From Actinomycetes bacterium (GTDB taxonomy: Bacteria; Actinomycetota; Acidimicrobiia; Acidimicrobiales; JAMCPL01), in the NCBI GenBank assembly GCA_021846515.1, contig JAJZWU010000006.1, forward strand, positions 28,097 to 92,096: 64,000 nucleotides of DNA, written 5' to 3'. The notes beneath the pieces are model-generated. The model searched no databases. It had not been told where the DNA came from and was given only the letters and a program-made list of their open reading frames with translations. The position numbers were made by a program, and so were the translations under genes. Positions 40,191 to 50,253 of this stretch are shown piece after piece. Position 1 is the first letter of the stretch; each line of letters starts with the position of its first letter.

Positions 40191-42676
40191 CAGGAAGGAA
40201 GTTCGGATCCGGCAAGTTCCAGCGGGGGCGGTTCCAGGTCCTCCATGACGTTGAAGACTACCTCACCGTCTTCGATATCGACAGTTATAGTTTCACCGAC
40301 ATGGAACTCCTTCCAGAGCAACTTCTCCGATAGGGGATCCTCAACATACTGCTGTATTGCACGCCTTAATGGCCTGGCCCCAAGTGTAGGATCGTATCCA
40401 TTGTCCGCAAGCCAACCCTTGGCCTCCTCAGTAATCTTCATAGATAACCCTTGAGCTTCCACCTGCTCGATAACTCTGGCCATCATAAGATCGACTATCT
40501 GAACGACCTCATCCCTGGTAAGTTCGTGAAATACGATGGTTTCATCGACTCTATTCAAGAATTCGGGCTTGAAGTACTCCTTCAGAGCATCATTGACCTT
40601 TTGCTTCACCCGCTCATGGGTGACCGCCTCCGACGACTTGGCAAAACCTACAGATGTCTTGCGCAATTCAGCAGTACCAAGATTCGATGTCATGATCAGG
40701 ACTGTATTCTTGAAGTCAACACTACGCCCCTGTGCATCGGTAAGCCGCCCTTCCTCCATGATCTGAAGTAGGGTATTGAACACATCTGCATGCGCCTTCT
40801 CCACTTCGTCAAAGAGGACGACCGAGAATGGCTTCCTTCTCACAGCTTCAGTGAGCTGCCCTCCCTCGTCGTAACCCACATATCCTGGAGGTGAACCAAC
40901 CAGCCGGGAGACGGCATGCTTCTCCATATACTCGCTCATGTCGAGTTGGATCAAGGCATCTTCATCATCAAATAGCAATTCAGCTAGAGCCTTGGCAAGC
41001 TCCGTCTTCCCCACTCCTGTCGGTCCCAAGAATATGAATGAACCGGTTGGACGTTTTGGATGCTTTAACCCGGCACGAGTACGCCTGATAGCCCGTGAAA
41101 GTGCGCTGACAGCTTCCTCCTGGCCAATGACCCTCTTGTGCAACTCATCCTCCATGCGCAACAATTTGGCGGTCTCTTCCTCTGTCAGCCTCTTTACCGG
41201 TATGCCTGTCCAGTTGGCGAGCACTTCAGCGATGACCTCCTCATCAAGCACGTCATGCAATTCGCCCCCGACCGATTGCCACTCCTTCTCCATGGCCTCC
41301 TTTACTTCGAGCTTATCCTTCTCTTTCTCGGCCAGCTTTTTGGCTTGTTCGAAGTTCTCTTTATCTATCGCAACTTCCTTGCTGCGCTTTATCTTGGCAA
41401 TTTCATCTACCAGCGATTTATACTCCGGTGGACGTTTCATCCTTTTTATCCGCAAGTGGCTGCCAGCCTCGTCTATAAGATCTATAGCCTTGTCCGGCAG
41501 GAATCTATCGGATATGTACCTGTCTGCAAGATTCGCCGCGGCAACCAACGCCTGATCCGTAATAGTTACCGTATGATGTTCCTCATAGCGGTCCCTCAGA
41601 CCCTTCAGTATCTCAATGGTGTGAGCAATAGTTGGCTGCTCTACCTTGATAGGCTGGAACCTTCTCTCCAGGGCAGCATCTTTCTCCAAGTGTTTGCGGT
41701 ACTCATCAAGAGTCGTCGCTCCGATCGTCTGCAATTCACCTCGAGCGAGCATCGGCTTCAAAATAGAGGCTGCGTCTATGGCGCCCTCTGCAGCTCCCGC
41801 TCCCACCAGAGTGTGGATCTCATCTATGAATATAATAATATCGCCACGAGCTCTTATCTCTTTAAGCACTTTCTTCAGTCGCTCCTCGAAATCGCCACGA
41901 TAACGGCTACCTGCAACCAGGGCGCCAAGGTCCAGGGTATACAACTGCTTGCCCTCTATGGTCTCCGGCACGTCATTTGATATGATGCGCTGAGCAAGTC
42001 CCTCGACAATTGCAGTCTTACCAACTCCGGGTTCACCTATAAGTACCGGATTGTTCTTAGTACGGCGCGAAAGTATCTGCATCACGCGTTCAATCTCTTT
42101 CTCGCGACCTACAACAGGATCCAGCTTGCCCTCTTTTGCCATATTGGTGAGATTTCTGCCGAACTGATCCAGAATGGGCGACCCCGAAGGTGAATCCTGT
42201 GACCCCTGACCGACGCCTGCACCGACCGATTCTTTGCCCATACTCTTCGACAACAACTGGATAACCTCTTGCCGTACGCTGGCCAGATCGGTTCCCATGC
42301 TAACCAATACCTGAGCGGCAACACCCTCACCCTCTCTCACCAGCCCAAGCAACATGTGCTCCGTACCGATATAGTTGTGACCCAGTTGCAGAGCTTCCCG
42401 TAACGAAAGCTCCAACACCTTTTTTGCCCGAGGAGTAAATGGGGGTGAGCCTGTTGGTGCACCTCCCGATAGGCCGATCATCTCTTCTACCTTCTCCCTG
42501 GCCCCCTCAAGGGTGATGCCAAGTTCGTTCAGGGCCTGAGCGGCTACCCCCTCTCCTTCGTGGATAAGGCCCAACAAAATATGCTCAGTTCCTATAAAGC
42601 TGTGATTGAGCAGGCGTGCCTCTTCCTGCGCAAGTACCAATACCCTTCTAGCTCTGTCGGTAAAGCGTTCAAACAC
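40190..42676 (-). CDS. clpC: ATP-dependent Clp protease ATPase subunit ClpC
   Basis: [37 protein letters not shown], two Walker A motifs [15 protein letters not shown] and [15 protein letters not shown]. Confidence 0.98.
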   Translation of the reverse strand: MFERFTDRARRVLVLAQEEARLLNHSFIGTEHILLGLIHEGEGVAAQALNELGITLEGAREKVEEMIGLSGGAPTGSPPFTPRAKKVLELSLREALQLGHNYIGTEHMLLGLVREGEGVAAQVLVSMGTDLASVRQEVIQLLSKSMGKESVGAGVGQGSQDSPSGSPILDQFGRNLTNMAKEGKLDPVVGREKEIERVMQILSRRTKNNPVLIGEPGVGKTAIVEGLAQRIISNDVPETIEGKQLYTLDLGALVAGSRYRGDFEERLKKVLKEIRARGDIIIFIDEIHTLVGAGAAEGAIDAASILKPMLARGELQTIGATTLDEYRKHLEKDAALERRFQPIKVEQPTIAHTIEILKGLRDRYEEHHTVTITDQALVAAANLADRYISDRFLPDKAIDLIDEAGSHLRIKRMKRPPEYKSLVDEIAKIKRSKEVAIDKENFEQAKKLAEKEKDKLEVKEAMEKEWQSVGGELHDVLDEEVIAEVLANWTGIPVKRLTEEETAKLLRMEDELHKRVIGQEEAVSALSRAIRRTRAGLKHPKRPTGSFIFLGPTGVGKTELAKALAELLFDDEDALIQLDMSEYMEKHAVSRLVGSPPGYVGYDEGGQLTEAVRRKPFSVVLFDEVEKAHADVFNTLLQIMEEGRLTDAQGRSVDFKNTVLIMTSNLGTAELRKTSVGFAKSSEAVTHERVKQKVNDALKEYFKPEFLNRVDETIVFHELTRDEVVQIVDLMMARVIEQVEAQGLSMKITEEAKGWLADNGYDPTLGARPLRRAIQQYVEDPLSEKLLWKEFHVGETITVDIEDGEVVFNVMEDLEPPPLELAGSELPS

Positions 42677-43087
42677 CTGTCATACCTGCTACTTTCATAA
42701 TCATAAGTTGCTCGATCTCGTAACGAACAGACCTCAATTCGATCTCTTCAATTTATCCGTATCTACTTCTTGTATTCCAACTACCAGCATACCAGCCTTC
42801 TGTGGCTCATCAGTCTCTCTTGCCAACTTCTCCACCAACTCCTAATCGTCCATTATGCCAAGCCGCTTAATAGGCTTAATTATATTGTACATCCCCCTGT
42901 ATCACTTATGGTTCTCAGGATGGCAATTTCTGAAAATAATTTTGCTGATAGGCACTGGAGCAGAGATGATGCCTGCTCGTGTGATGCTGTAGGCGAACAC
43001 AGAAGAGGTCAAACTGACGGGAATGAATCACGATAGCATATTCGATACCTCACTGGTTGGAGGCAAAAGTTAGGTTAATATAATAGG

Positions 43088-44119
43088 ATGAACATTCGCG
43101 ACGATAAACTCCCCCGACATGGAAGTCTGAGGGCAGTAGTAACTGGTGGAAGCGGGGTACTTGGACGCGCCATAGTATCCAGGCTTCTGGACAACGGCTG
43201 GCAGGTACGCATCCTCGATATTGTCCGTCCCCCTGCAGAGTGTCTGGGAGCTGAATTCGTACAGGCCGACATGGAGAGGGACTACACCAGCGTAGAACGG
43301 CTAATTGAGCTCGTAAGCGGATTTACCCATGTATTTCACCTTGCAGCCAGGTTGCCTCAAGCTGGGCTGGATGAGGCTGGGTTTATGGAGGCAAACGTCG
43401 AACCTACCCGCAAACTGGCATTGGCCTCAGTAAAGGCAGGCATACAGCGCTTTGTATATGCATCGTCAATCGAGATATATGGCGCACAACCAATGGACAC
43501 TCCCCTGGATGAAGATGCAGAGCTGCACTTTACAGGTACATACAGCCGCAACAAATGGGAGTGCGAGGAGATTCTGAGAAAGATACGACTTGAGAGTGGG
43601 CTCAGCGTGTCAATGCTTAGAATGCCGATGATATTTGGCCCAGGCTTTTACCATGAACGCTCTATTCTAACTACTTTCAAACTACTACGCTATGGTTTGC
43701 CGATACCCATACCCGCCGCTGATGCTCCCGTCTCATTCGTGTCAGCCAGAGATGCCGCACAGGCATTTGAACTGGCCTCTTTAAGCGTCGAAGCCGACGG
43801 TCAGGCGTTCAACATCGCCGCTCCTGATATACCAACCATGATGGAACATATGCGGCAAGTCGCGGTAAAGACCGGCTCACGCTCAAAGCCGTTTGCCATC
43901 CCCAGATGGGCAACCAAGGCTGTAGAGGATTTTGCTCGCAAGAAATCCAAGAAGCCTGGTGCAAAATTTTTCGGAACTCCGGCAGAACTTGTTTCATTCA
44001 TCAGCACCGGCGGTGCATTCTCCATTGAAAAGGCTCGCCACATTCTGGGGTACTCCCCAATAGACAGTTGTTCAGACGCATGGGCCAATACGTATAAGTG
44101 GTACTATGCCACCAAATAG
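43088..44119 (+). CDS. NAD-dependent epimerase/dehydratase family protein (extended SDR)
   Basis: VVTGGSGVLGRAIVSRLLDNG, FHLAARLP, YASSIEIYG, YSRNKWECEEIL. Confidence 0.9.
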   Translation: MNIRDDKLPRHGSLRAVVTGGSGVLGRAIVSRLLDNGWQVRILDIVRPPAECLGAEFVQADMERDYTSVERLIELVSGFTHVFHLAARLPQAGLDEAGFMEANVEPTRKLALASVKAGIQRFVYASSIEIYGAQPMDTPLDEDAELHFTGTYSRNKWECEEILRKIRLESGLSVSMLRMPMIFGPGFYHERSILTTFKLLRYGLPIPIPAADAPVSFVSARDAAQAFELASLSVEADGQAFNIAAPDIPTMMEHMRQVAVKTGSRSKPFAIPRWATKAVEDFARKKSKKPGAKFFGTPAELVSFISTGGAFSIEKARHILGYSPIDSCSDAWANTYKWYYATK

Positions 44120-44201
44120 GATCTAGATTTTAACCGCAATCCTCTGAACAGATCGGCTTAAGTATATCCGGCAGCGGCCCAGAATGTAATCTTCCATGAA
44201 A

Positions 44202-45701
44202 TTACCTATTATTTGGTTTCACATTATGACGTGAACGAGGTGGTGGGACAGGCAAGTGCAGTATTCCTGTAGTCTCATAGGTGCGTATAGAGATTGCCGT
44301 GACTACAGGTAATTGGGCATCGGCTATGTACATACTGTCTCCCGCTGGAGAGAGTGTAACAGTTACAGGATCGGAACCTACACTCCTCAGGGCAGTCACC
44401 TTACCGGTAATGAAATTCACCATTTCAAGCATATCCCCCTGCTTGCCCATGTTCACCGTGCGGTCATTGCCTGTTACTGTATAGGCAACAGAATCTGTTG
44501 TGGATGCGGCTATTCCGTAAGGACAACCATCAACCACGGGAGCATGGAGAGAATACACTACCTCAAAAGTAGCCGTGCTGATCTCGTCAATACTGCAGCT
44601 TACTTTATTGGCTACATAAATGTACTTGCCGTCTTTCGACATAGCCATAAAAAACGCTCCGTCACCTACCTTTATGCTGGCAATTTCCTCATTGTTTGCC
44701 GTATTGAATACATAGACATAATCGGAAGAGTAGGTGCTGCCTGGGAGTGATATAGGCAAATAGGGAACGGCATAGGCCTCTGACACCCACACCTGGCTGC
44801 CGTTTGGGTTGACAGCTACACTGGTCGGATGCCAGCAACTGGCTGAATCGGAACTTAGGCACTCTGATAGATTTGGTGTAGGCAGATAGGTGGTAGAAGG
44901 TACCTGGGTGGTGGTAGGTGCTTGGGTGCTGGAAGGCGATACAAGAGAGGTGGTCATATTGGGAGCAACAGAAGTAGCGTTGAACGTAGGGGTTAGCTTG
45001 GCGACAACTTTGAACGTAGATGTGTTCATTACGGCCACATACCCCCCACTCAGCACACCATTAACAGTGGCATACGCGGTCAACCCATTGGGAGAGAATG
45101 CTACATCTATAGGCCCGCCCGGCAGGGAAATGTTGGCCACGACATGATTGGTACGTGTTGCCACTACACTTACAGAGCCACCAGACTGACCACCACTATT
45201 TTCAAGGGAATAAACGGAGGTATCCGCCACCCATACCTGGCTGCCGTTTGGACTGACGGCCAGGCCTGTCGGTGTCTGACCTACAGCAATCTTCCCTATG
45301 ATTGCGCCACTGCTTACGTTGTATACATCTAAAAGGTTCTTTGAAGGAACGCTCACGTACGCCTCTGTGCCGCCAGGTAAAAATGCTACGTTCATGCCGT
45401 ACAACGACGGAGAATGTACAGAAGGAAAATTGAAATTGAAGTGCAAACTATCAATACTATGCACTACGACTACTATACAGCCGCCGACAAGAGCTATAAA
45501 CCCCAGCAATACAAAGATTACGATGCGTGCGGTTTTACCGGGTCTATGCGGTGGCCTGAACGGAGTAGCAGGGGGAGGTGCTACCGGAGGAGGATACCAG
45601 TAGCCGCCAGCTGCCTTCCAATTCGCTCCCTGATAATAGTTTCCCGGCGCGACTGTTGGCGGATCATAGGCACTCTCACCAGATGAACGATTATCCACCA
45701 C
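44202..45701 (-). CDS. Membrane-anchored YVTN-type beta-propeller protein
   Basis: Single TM near N-terminus; GTEAYVSVPSKNLLDVYNVSSGAIIGKIAVGQTPTGLAVSPNGSQVWVAD repeats; GTG start. Confidence 0.85.
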   Translation of the reverse strand: MVDNRSSGESAYDPPTVAPGNYYQGANWKAAGGYWYPPPVAPPPATPFRPPHRPGKTARIVIFVLLGFIALVGGCIVVVVHSIDSLHFNFNFPSVHSPSLYGMNVAFLPGGTEAYVSVPSKNLLDVYNVSSGAIIGKIAVGQTPTGLAVSPNGSQVWVADTSVYSLENSGGQSGGSVSVVATRTNHVVANISLPGGPIDVAFSPNGLTAYATVNGVLSGGYVAVMNTSTFKVVAKLTPTFNATSVAPNMTTSLVSPSSTQAPTTTQVPSTTYLPTPNLSECLSSDSASCWHPTSVAVNPNGSQVWVSEAYAVPYLPISLPGSTYSSDYVYVFNTANNEEIASIKVGDGAFFMAMSKDGKYIYVANKVSCSIDEISTATFEVVYSLHAPVVDGCPYGIAASTTDSVAYTVTGNDRTVNMGKQGDMLEMVNFITGKVTALRSVGSDPVTVTLSPAGDSMYIADAQLPVVTAISIRTYETTGILHLPVPPPRSRHNVKPNNR

Positions 45702-46019
45702 GTATTTATTTTACCATCAAACTGGCTTAAAAACACTATACTGAGATTGTGATCATACCAATGGGTATCGAAATTTACCATTAAAAATACCGCTCTCTCG
45801 ACTGTCCAGGTGGATAACATAATTTACCATGCAGATTACGTACGTGCAAGATTCAGTGTTTTTACCTACACAGCTTAGGCAGGAACCCCGTTGCAAGAGG
45901 TAATCAACAAGCTCATAATAAAGATAGAGAGCAACCTATGATCTGGAGATTTATAAGATGGAAGGGCAGAGTATTGGTAGCTACGGAATACAAGGTGACA
46001 TAGAGAAAGGAGCAAGAAA

Positions 46020-47024
46020 ATGGGTAAGCCTGTAGTGGTAGTAGGAATAGATGGCACACACAATTCCGAGCGGGCGTTGGTTTGGGCAGCCAAAGAAGCA
46101 ACGTTGCGCGGAGCAGTATTGCTGGTAGTCCATGCGTGGCAGTACCCATTTGAGGCGCTCTCCGGCGCCTATGCGCCACCCGTACCGGATGAGTCAGAGA
46201 TCGAATTGTGGGCAGATGATGTAGTGAACAAGGCCGTACAAAAGCTACACGAGGAATTGGGCGATCTGGGCGATCTGGAAATCAAGACCCGTGCAGTTAA
46301 TGGAACGGCCACTCAGGTCATACTGGAAGCCTGCAGGGAGGCAGACCTGGTAGTGGTCGGCAGGCATCACAAGCGGCTGATTGCCGATCTGTTTATCGGT
46401 TCAACCAGCCAGTTCATCGTGTCTCACGCCATGTGCCCGGTTGTGGTTGTTCACGATGATACGAGGGTGGATACGAAAAGCGGACCAAGCGCAGAAGATG
46501 ACATCCGTCAGGTCGATAGCCAGAGTGGATCGGCTACACCTCAAGAACGAGAGGTATCATCATACACCGATCATCCAGAGCCAATCTCCCAGGAAGCCCA
46601 AGTTGCAGGCTTTCATCGCGGATACCTGGACGAACTATCTGAAAACGAGTGCCTTGCATTGCTTAAAAGCCATTCGACCGGAAGGCTGGCGATTCTCAAA
46701 GACGATGAACCCAGCATATTCGTAATAAATTACTTGCTCGACGGCCACACCGTAGCCTTTCGCACAGATCCCGGCATGAAGCTGGAAGGGGCATCATTCC
46801 ATCCCGTATCTCTGGAGATAGACGAGCTGGATGAGAAGACGCATGCGGGCTGGAGCGTGGTGGTGAACGGATTCGGTAGAGACATCACAGAAGCTGTAGA
46901 TGAATGGTCGGAGGAGATTCGCAATATTGACCTGCTACCATGGGTTGCCGGAGAGAAGGGGCATTGGGTTGCAATAGTAAACCCGACTATTACAGGCAGG
47001 AGGCTTTCTCCTGCAACAGATTAA
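46020..47024 (+). CDS. Universal stress protein (UspA) domain fused to pyridoxamine 5'-phosphate oxidase-like flavin-binding domain
   Basis: VVVGIDGTHNSERALVWAAKEA..VVVGRHHKRLIADLFIGSTSQFIVSHAMCPVVVV then LLKSHSTGRLAILKDDEPSIFVINYLLDGHTVAFRTDPGMKL..SLEIDELDEKTHAGWSVVVNGFGRDI. Confidence 0.85.
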   Translation: MGKPVVVVGIDGTHNSERALVWAAKEATLRGAVLLVVHAWQYPFEALSGAYAPPVPDESEIELWADDVVNKAVQKLHEELGDLGDLEIKTRAVNGTATQVILEACREADLVVVGRHHKRLIADLFIGSTSQFIVSHAMCPVVVVHDDTRVDTKSGPSAEDDIRQVDSQSGSATPQEREVSSYTDHPEPISQEAQVAGFHRGYLDELSENECLALLKSHSTGRLAILKDDEPSIFVINYLLDGHTVAFRTDPGMKLEGASFHPVSLEIDELDEKTHAGWSVVVNGFGRDITEAVDEWSEEIRNIDLLPWVAGEKGHWVAIVNPTITGRRLSPATD

Positions 47025-47101
47025 ATAAGACCTGCGGGATGCTTGCCACCGGCAATGGCTATGCTTGCAGCATAGACGTGCAGATGAGATAAGATGGACG
47101 C

Positions 47102-47953
47102 GTGGAAGGCAGAGAGGCACCACAACAATATGATCCATCCGGACAAAGAGGTTCTGGGCAGGTAGGCCAAAAAGCGGAAGAGATGCTTGCCCAATGGCTG
47201 ATTGAGGACCCACCTGATACTGCTCTATTCCTGGATTTTGACGGGACCATGTCGGAGATAGTGCCCAATCCGGCCAGTGCGCAGCCCCTACCGGGTATTC
47301 CGGCTCTGCTTGGCCGGCTTGCTGCTCGATTGGCAGTCGTTGGGGTAGTCTCAGGTAGATCGCTTAGCTTCCTGCAAGAGCGGCTGGACGGAGTGAGCGG
47401 CAATGTGATATTTGCCGGTTCGTACGGGCTTGAACTGTCATTGGCGGGAAAAATACTGGCCGATCCGATAATAACTCCATGGGAGAATAAAATTAGACAG
47501 GCTCACGAAGATGTCGCCAGAGAAAAACTGTCCAACGTCTTTGTAGAGGATAAGGGAGTCGGCTTTGCGTTACACTGGCGAGGTCACCCTGAGGAATCTG
47601 TCAGGGCAAAAAAAGTGGCTACCAGGATTGCTGCTGCTTACGGCCTCGAATTGCAACCCGGCAAGATGGCAATAGAGCTGAGGGCTCCAGTCAGCATAGA
47701 CAAGGGCAGTACGGTACTAAAGCTGGTAACCGGACAGAGTAGGGTGTGTTATGTCGGTGACGACGAAGGAGACCTCAGGGCATACGATGCACTGGACACG
47801 CTTGCATCACTGCACAATACTATTGTACAGAAGGTTGCAGTTGACAGTCCGGAGATACCTGTCGAGCTATATAGTAGAGCTGACCTGCTTCTGGAAGGGC
47901 CAGCCAGTCTGGCCAGAACATTGGCCATGGCAGTAGATATCACGTTGTCATGA
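47102..47953 (+). CDS. otsB: Trehalose-6-phosphate phosphatase
   Basis: ALFLDFDGTMSEIVPNP, VSGRSLSFL, GSYGLEL, YVGDDEGDLRAYDAL HAD motifs; GTG start. Confidence 0.93.
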   Translation: MEGREAPQQYDPSGQRGSGQVGQKAEEMLAQWLIEDPPDTALFLDFDGTMSEIVPNPASAQPLPGIPALLGRLAARLAVVGVVSGRSLSFLQERLDGVSGNVIFAGSYGLELSLAGKILADPIITPWENKIRQAHEDVAREKLSNVFVEDKGVGFALHWRGHPEESVRAKKVATRIAAAYGLELQPGKMAIELRAPVSIDKGSTVLKLVTGQSRVCYVGDDEGDLRAYDALDTLASLHNTIVQKVAVDSPEIPVELYSRADLLLEGPASLARTLAMAVDITLS

Positions 47954-48011
47954 CGGTCGATGCTACGATATCGCCAGATGGACACTACAGCTAAAGGCAG
48001 TCAGTAGAGCT

Positions 48012-48749
48012 TTGAGTACCATAACAGCCGGTGGCGCTACTCTGCTTGTCGTAGATGATGATCCAGGTCTTTTGAAAGCGCTGCGACGCGCCCTTACACT
48101 CCACGGATTCAACGTCGACACCACCATCACAGGTCAGGGTGCTATCGATTACCTTAGCATAGAACATCCTGATGCGATTATTCTCGACGTATCTATTCCA
48201 GATCCGGACGGTCTTGAAATATGTCGTAGATTGAGGATGTCAGGAGACACTACTCCTGTGCTGATGCTGACAGCACGTGATGCAGTTTCAGATAGAGTGG
48301 AAGGGCTTGATGCCGGAGCAGACGACTATCTGATCAAGCCATTTGCCCTTGAGGAATTGCTGGCGAGAGTGCGCGCGCTCCTGAGGCGCATTACTCCAAC
48401 GGATCCGGAAGTACTACGCTATGCTGATCTGGAATGCAATACGGCCACGAGAATAGTAACCAGAGCAGGCGAAAACATAGCACTGACCAGAACCGAGTTC
48501 AGGCTTCTGGAACTCTTGATGCAACATGGTGAGAGAGTGCTTTCACGTGAGATGATCTCAAATGAAGTATGGGAGTATGACTTCGGCCCTGCCTCGAATT
48601 CGCTGGACGTGTATATAAGCTACCTACGGCACAAGACTGAGCTGCATGGCAAGCCCAGGCTCATACAGACAGTAAGGGGAGTCGGTTACGTTCTGAGAAG
48701 CGTAGGGGAAGAACCTGGCTACGGTGGCAATCAGGAAACGACCTCATGA
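48012..48749 (+). CDS. Two-component response regulator, OmpR family
   Basis: LLVVDDDPGLLKALRRAL, VSIPDPDGLEICRRLR, C-terminal winged helix LTRTEFRLLELLMQHGERVLSREMI; TTG start. Confidence 0.93.
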   Translation: MSTITAGGATLLVVDDDPGLLKALRRALTLHGFNVDTTITGQGAIDYLSIEHPDAIILDVSIPDPDGLEICRRLRMSGDTTPVLMLTARDAVSDRVEGLDAGADDYLIKPFALEELLARVRALLRRITPTDPEVLRYADLECNTATRIVTRAGENIALTRTEFRLLELLMQHGERVLSREMISNEVWEYDFGPASNSLDVYISYLRHKTELHGKPRLIQTVRGVGYVLRSVGEEPGYGGNQETTS

Positions 48750-48778
48750 AGCATTACCCGCAGCAGGAACTTCTATAG

Positions 48779-50161
48779 ATGTCGCCAATAACCCGGCAGG
48801 GTTTAAGCTGGAGAGCAAAGGTGATTATGGCGGTAGCAATAGCAGTACTGGCCGGTGTGCTGTTGTCATCTGCAACTATCTATATCGTTGTACGTCACGA
48901 TCTTTATCATAGGGTGGATGCAGCGCTCCGCAGAGAGGATGACCTCGTGCTGCAGCATGGCATTAGTGAAATAGTTAAGCCACGCAAAGCTACGCTTGCC
49001 CGCCTCGCCGAGTTGCCTACCTTGGTGCAGCTGGTAAACGGCAAAGGAGATGTCATTGCGGCGCAGAATGCCAGCGTCCATCTTCCAGTTACCAGGCTGT
49101 CTCGCCGGGTTGCAGAAGGAAATGGCCGTATAAACGCCTCCTTCGACAACCTCACTATTTCGGGCATCCCGGTCAGGATGCTGGTCGCACCATACGGTAA
49201 CGGGGAAGCTGTCGAGGTTGTCAAGCCGGTCGGATCTATCCAGAACGAACTTGATCGCTTGCTGATAGTACTCATAGTAGTAAGTTCCACGGGTGTGCTG
49301 TTTGCGCTACTTCTTGGATTGGTGGTGGCTGGGGCAGCTCTCAAACCGATCAAGAGGCTTACCCGTGCGGTAGAGAGAGTCGAGAAGACCGGCGACTTAC
49401 ACGAACGAATCGAGGTGGGCAAGCTGGATGAAATCGGGCGGCTGGCTCATGCCCTTAATTCGATGCTTGGTGTCCTGGAGGCTACACAACAAGCCCAGCG
49501 CCAGCTTGTTGCAGATGCCTCACACGAGCTACGGACACCGTTGGCAGGTTTGCGGACAAACGTAGAGGTACTGGCCGAAAATAAGCTGATACCACCTGAC
49601 GAACGCGCCCAGCTGGTGGATGACATACGCATGCAGTTTGACAACCTGGCCCTGCTCGTCGGCGACCTGGTTGATCTTGCACGTGAAGATGAGGGCGCAG
49701 GATCAGGTGGGCTATACGAGGTTATAGCTCTTGACGATATAGTAATGACATGTGTCAACCGCTTGAAATTGGCCTATCCGGGTATCCTGCTGGAAAGCAG
49801 CGTCGAGGTCACTCCAATCAGGGGGTCAAGGGCAAGGCTGGAAAGGGCGGTATTTAACATACTCGACAATGCAGCCAAATGGAGCCCCAATGGCAAGCCT
49901 ATCGAAGTCGGCCTGGTAGGCAACAAGCTTGTCGTCCGCGACAGCGGCCCCGGTATGTCGCCCCATGACCTTGAACATGCATTCGACAGGTTTTATCGGG
50001 GGCAGGCATCGAGGCAGGTGCCTGGGTTTGGGTTGGGGCTCGCAATTACGCACCGGGTAGTAGAATCTCACGGTTGCGACATCACGATAGAAAGCGAGCT
50101 GGGCAGCCATACACTTGTCACTGTTGACTTCTCACCGGCATCTGTAGCCAGTAGCACATAG
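48779..50161 (+). CDS. Sensor histidine kinase
   Basis: HAMP region, DASHELRTPLAGLRTNVE H-box, NILDNAAKWSP N-box, DSGPGMS, GFGLGLAI. Confidence 0.94.
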   Translation: MSPITRQGLSWRAKVIMAVAIAVLAGVLLSSATIYIVVRHDLYHRVDAALRREDDLVLQHGISEIVKPRKATLARLAELPTLVQLVNGKGDVIAAQNASVHLPVTRLSRRVAEGNGRINASFDNLTISGIPVRMLVAPYGNGEAVEVVKPVGSIQNELDRLLIVLIVVSSTGVLFALLLGLVVAGAALKPIKRLTRAVERVEKTGDLHERIEVGKLDEIGRLAHALNSMLGVLEATQQAQRQLVADASHELRTPLAGLRTNVEVLAENKLIPPDERAQLVDDIRMQFDNLALLVGDLVDLAREDEGAGSGGLYEVIALDDIVMTCVNRLKLAYPGILLESSVEVTPIRGSRARLERAVFNILDNAAKWSPNGKPIEVGLVGNKLVVRDSGPGMSPHDLEHAFDRFYRGQASRQVPGFGLGLAITHRVVESHGCDITIESELGSHTLVTVDFSPASVASST

Positions 50162-50253
50162 TTTCCTCTAAAATAAAAACCTTGGCGAAAAATTAAAGAA
50201 GTTATTATGTCCTCTTAATCTATTTTTAATGTCGATGGTGTTTAATTACCTAT

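Noticed and set aside
41138-41980. 280-aa plus-strand ORF (and 40938-41555) opposite clpC
   Set aside because: Fully antisense to a strongly conserved clpC; low-complexity shadow ORFs with no family signature.
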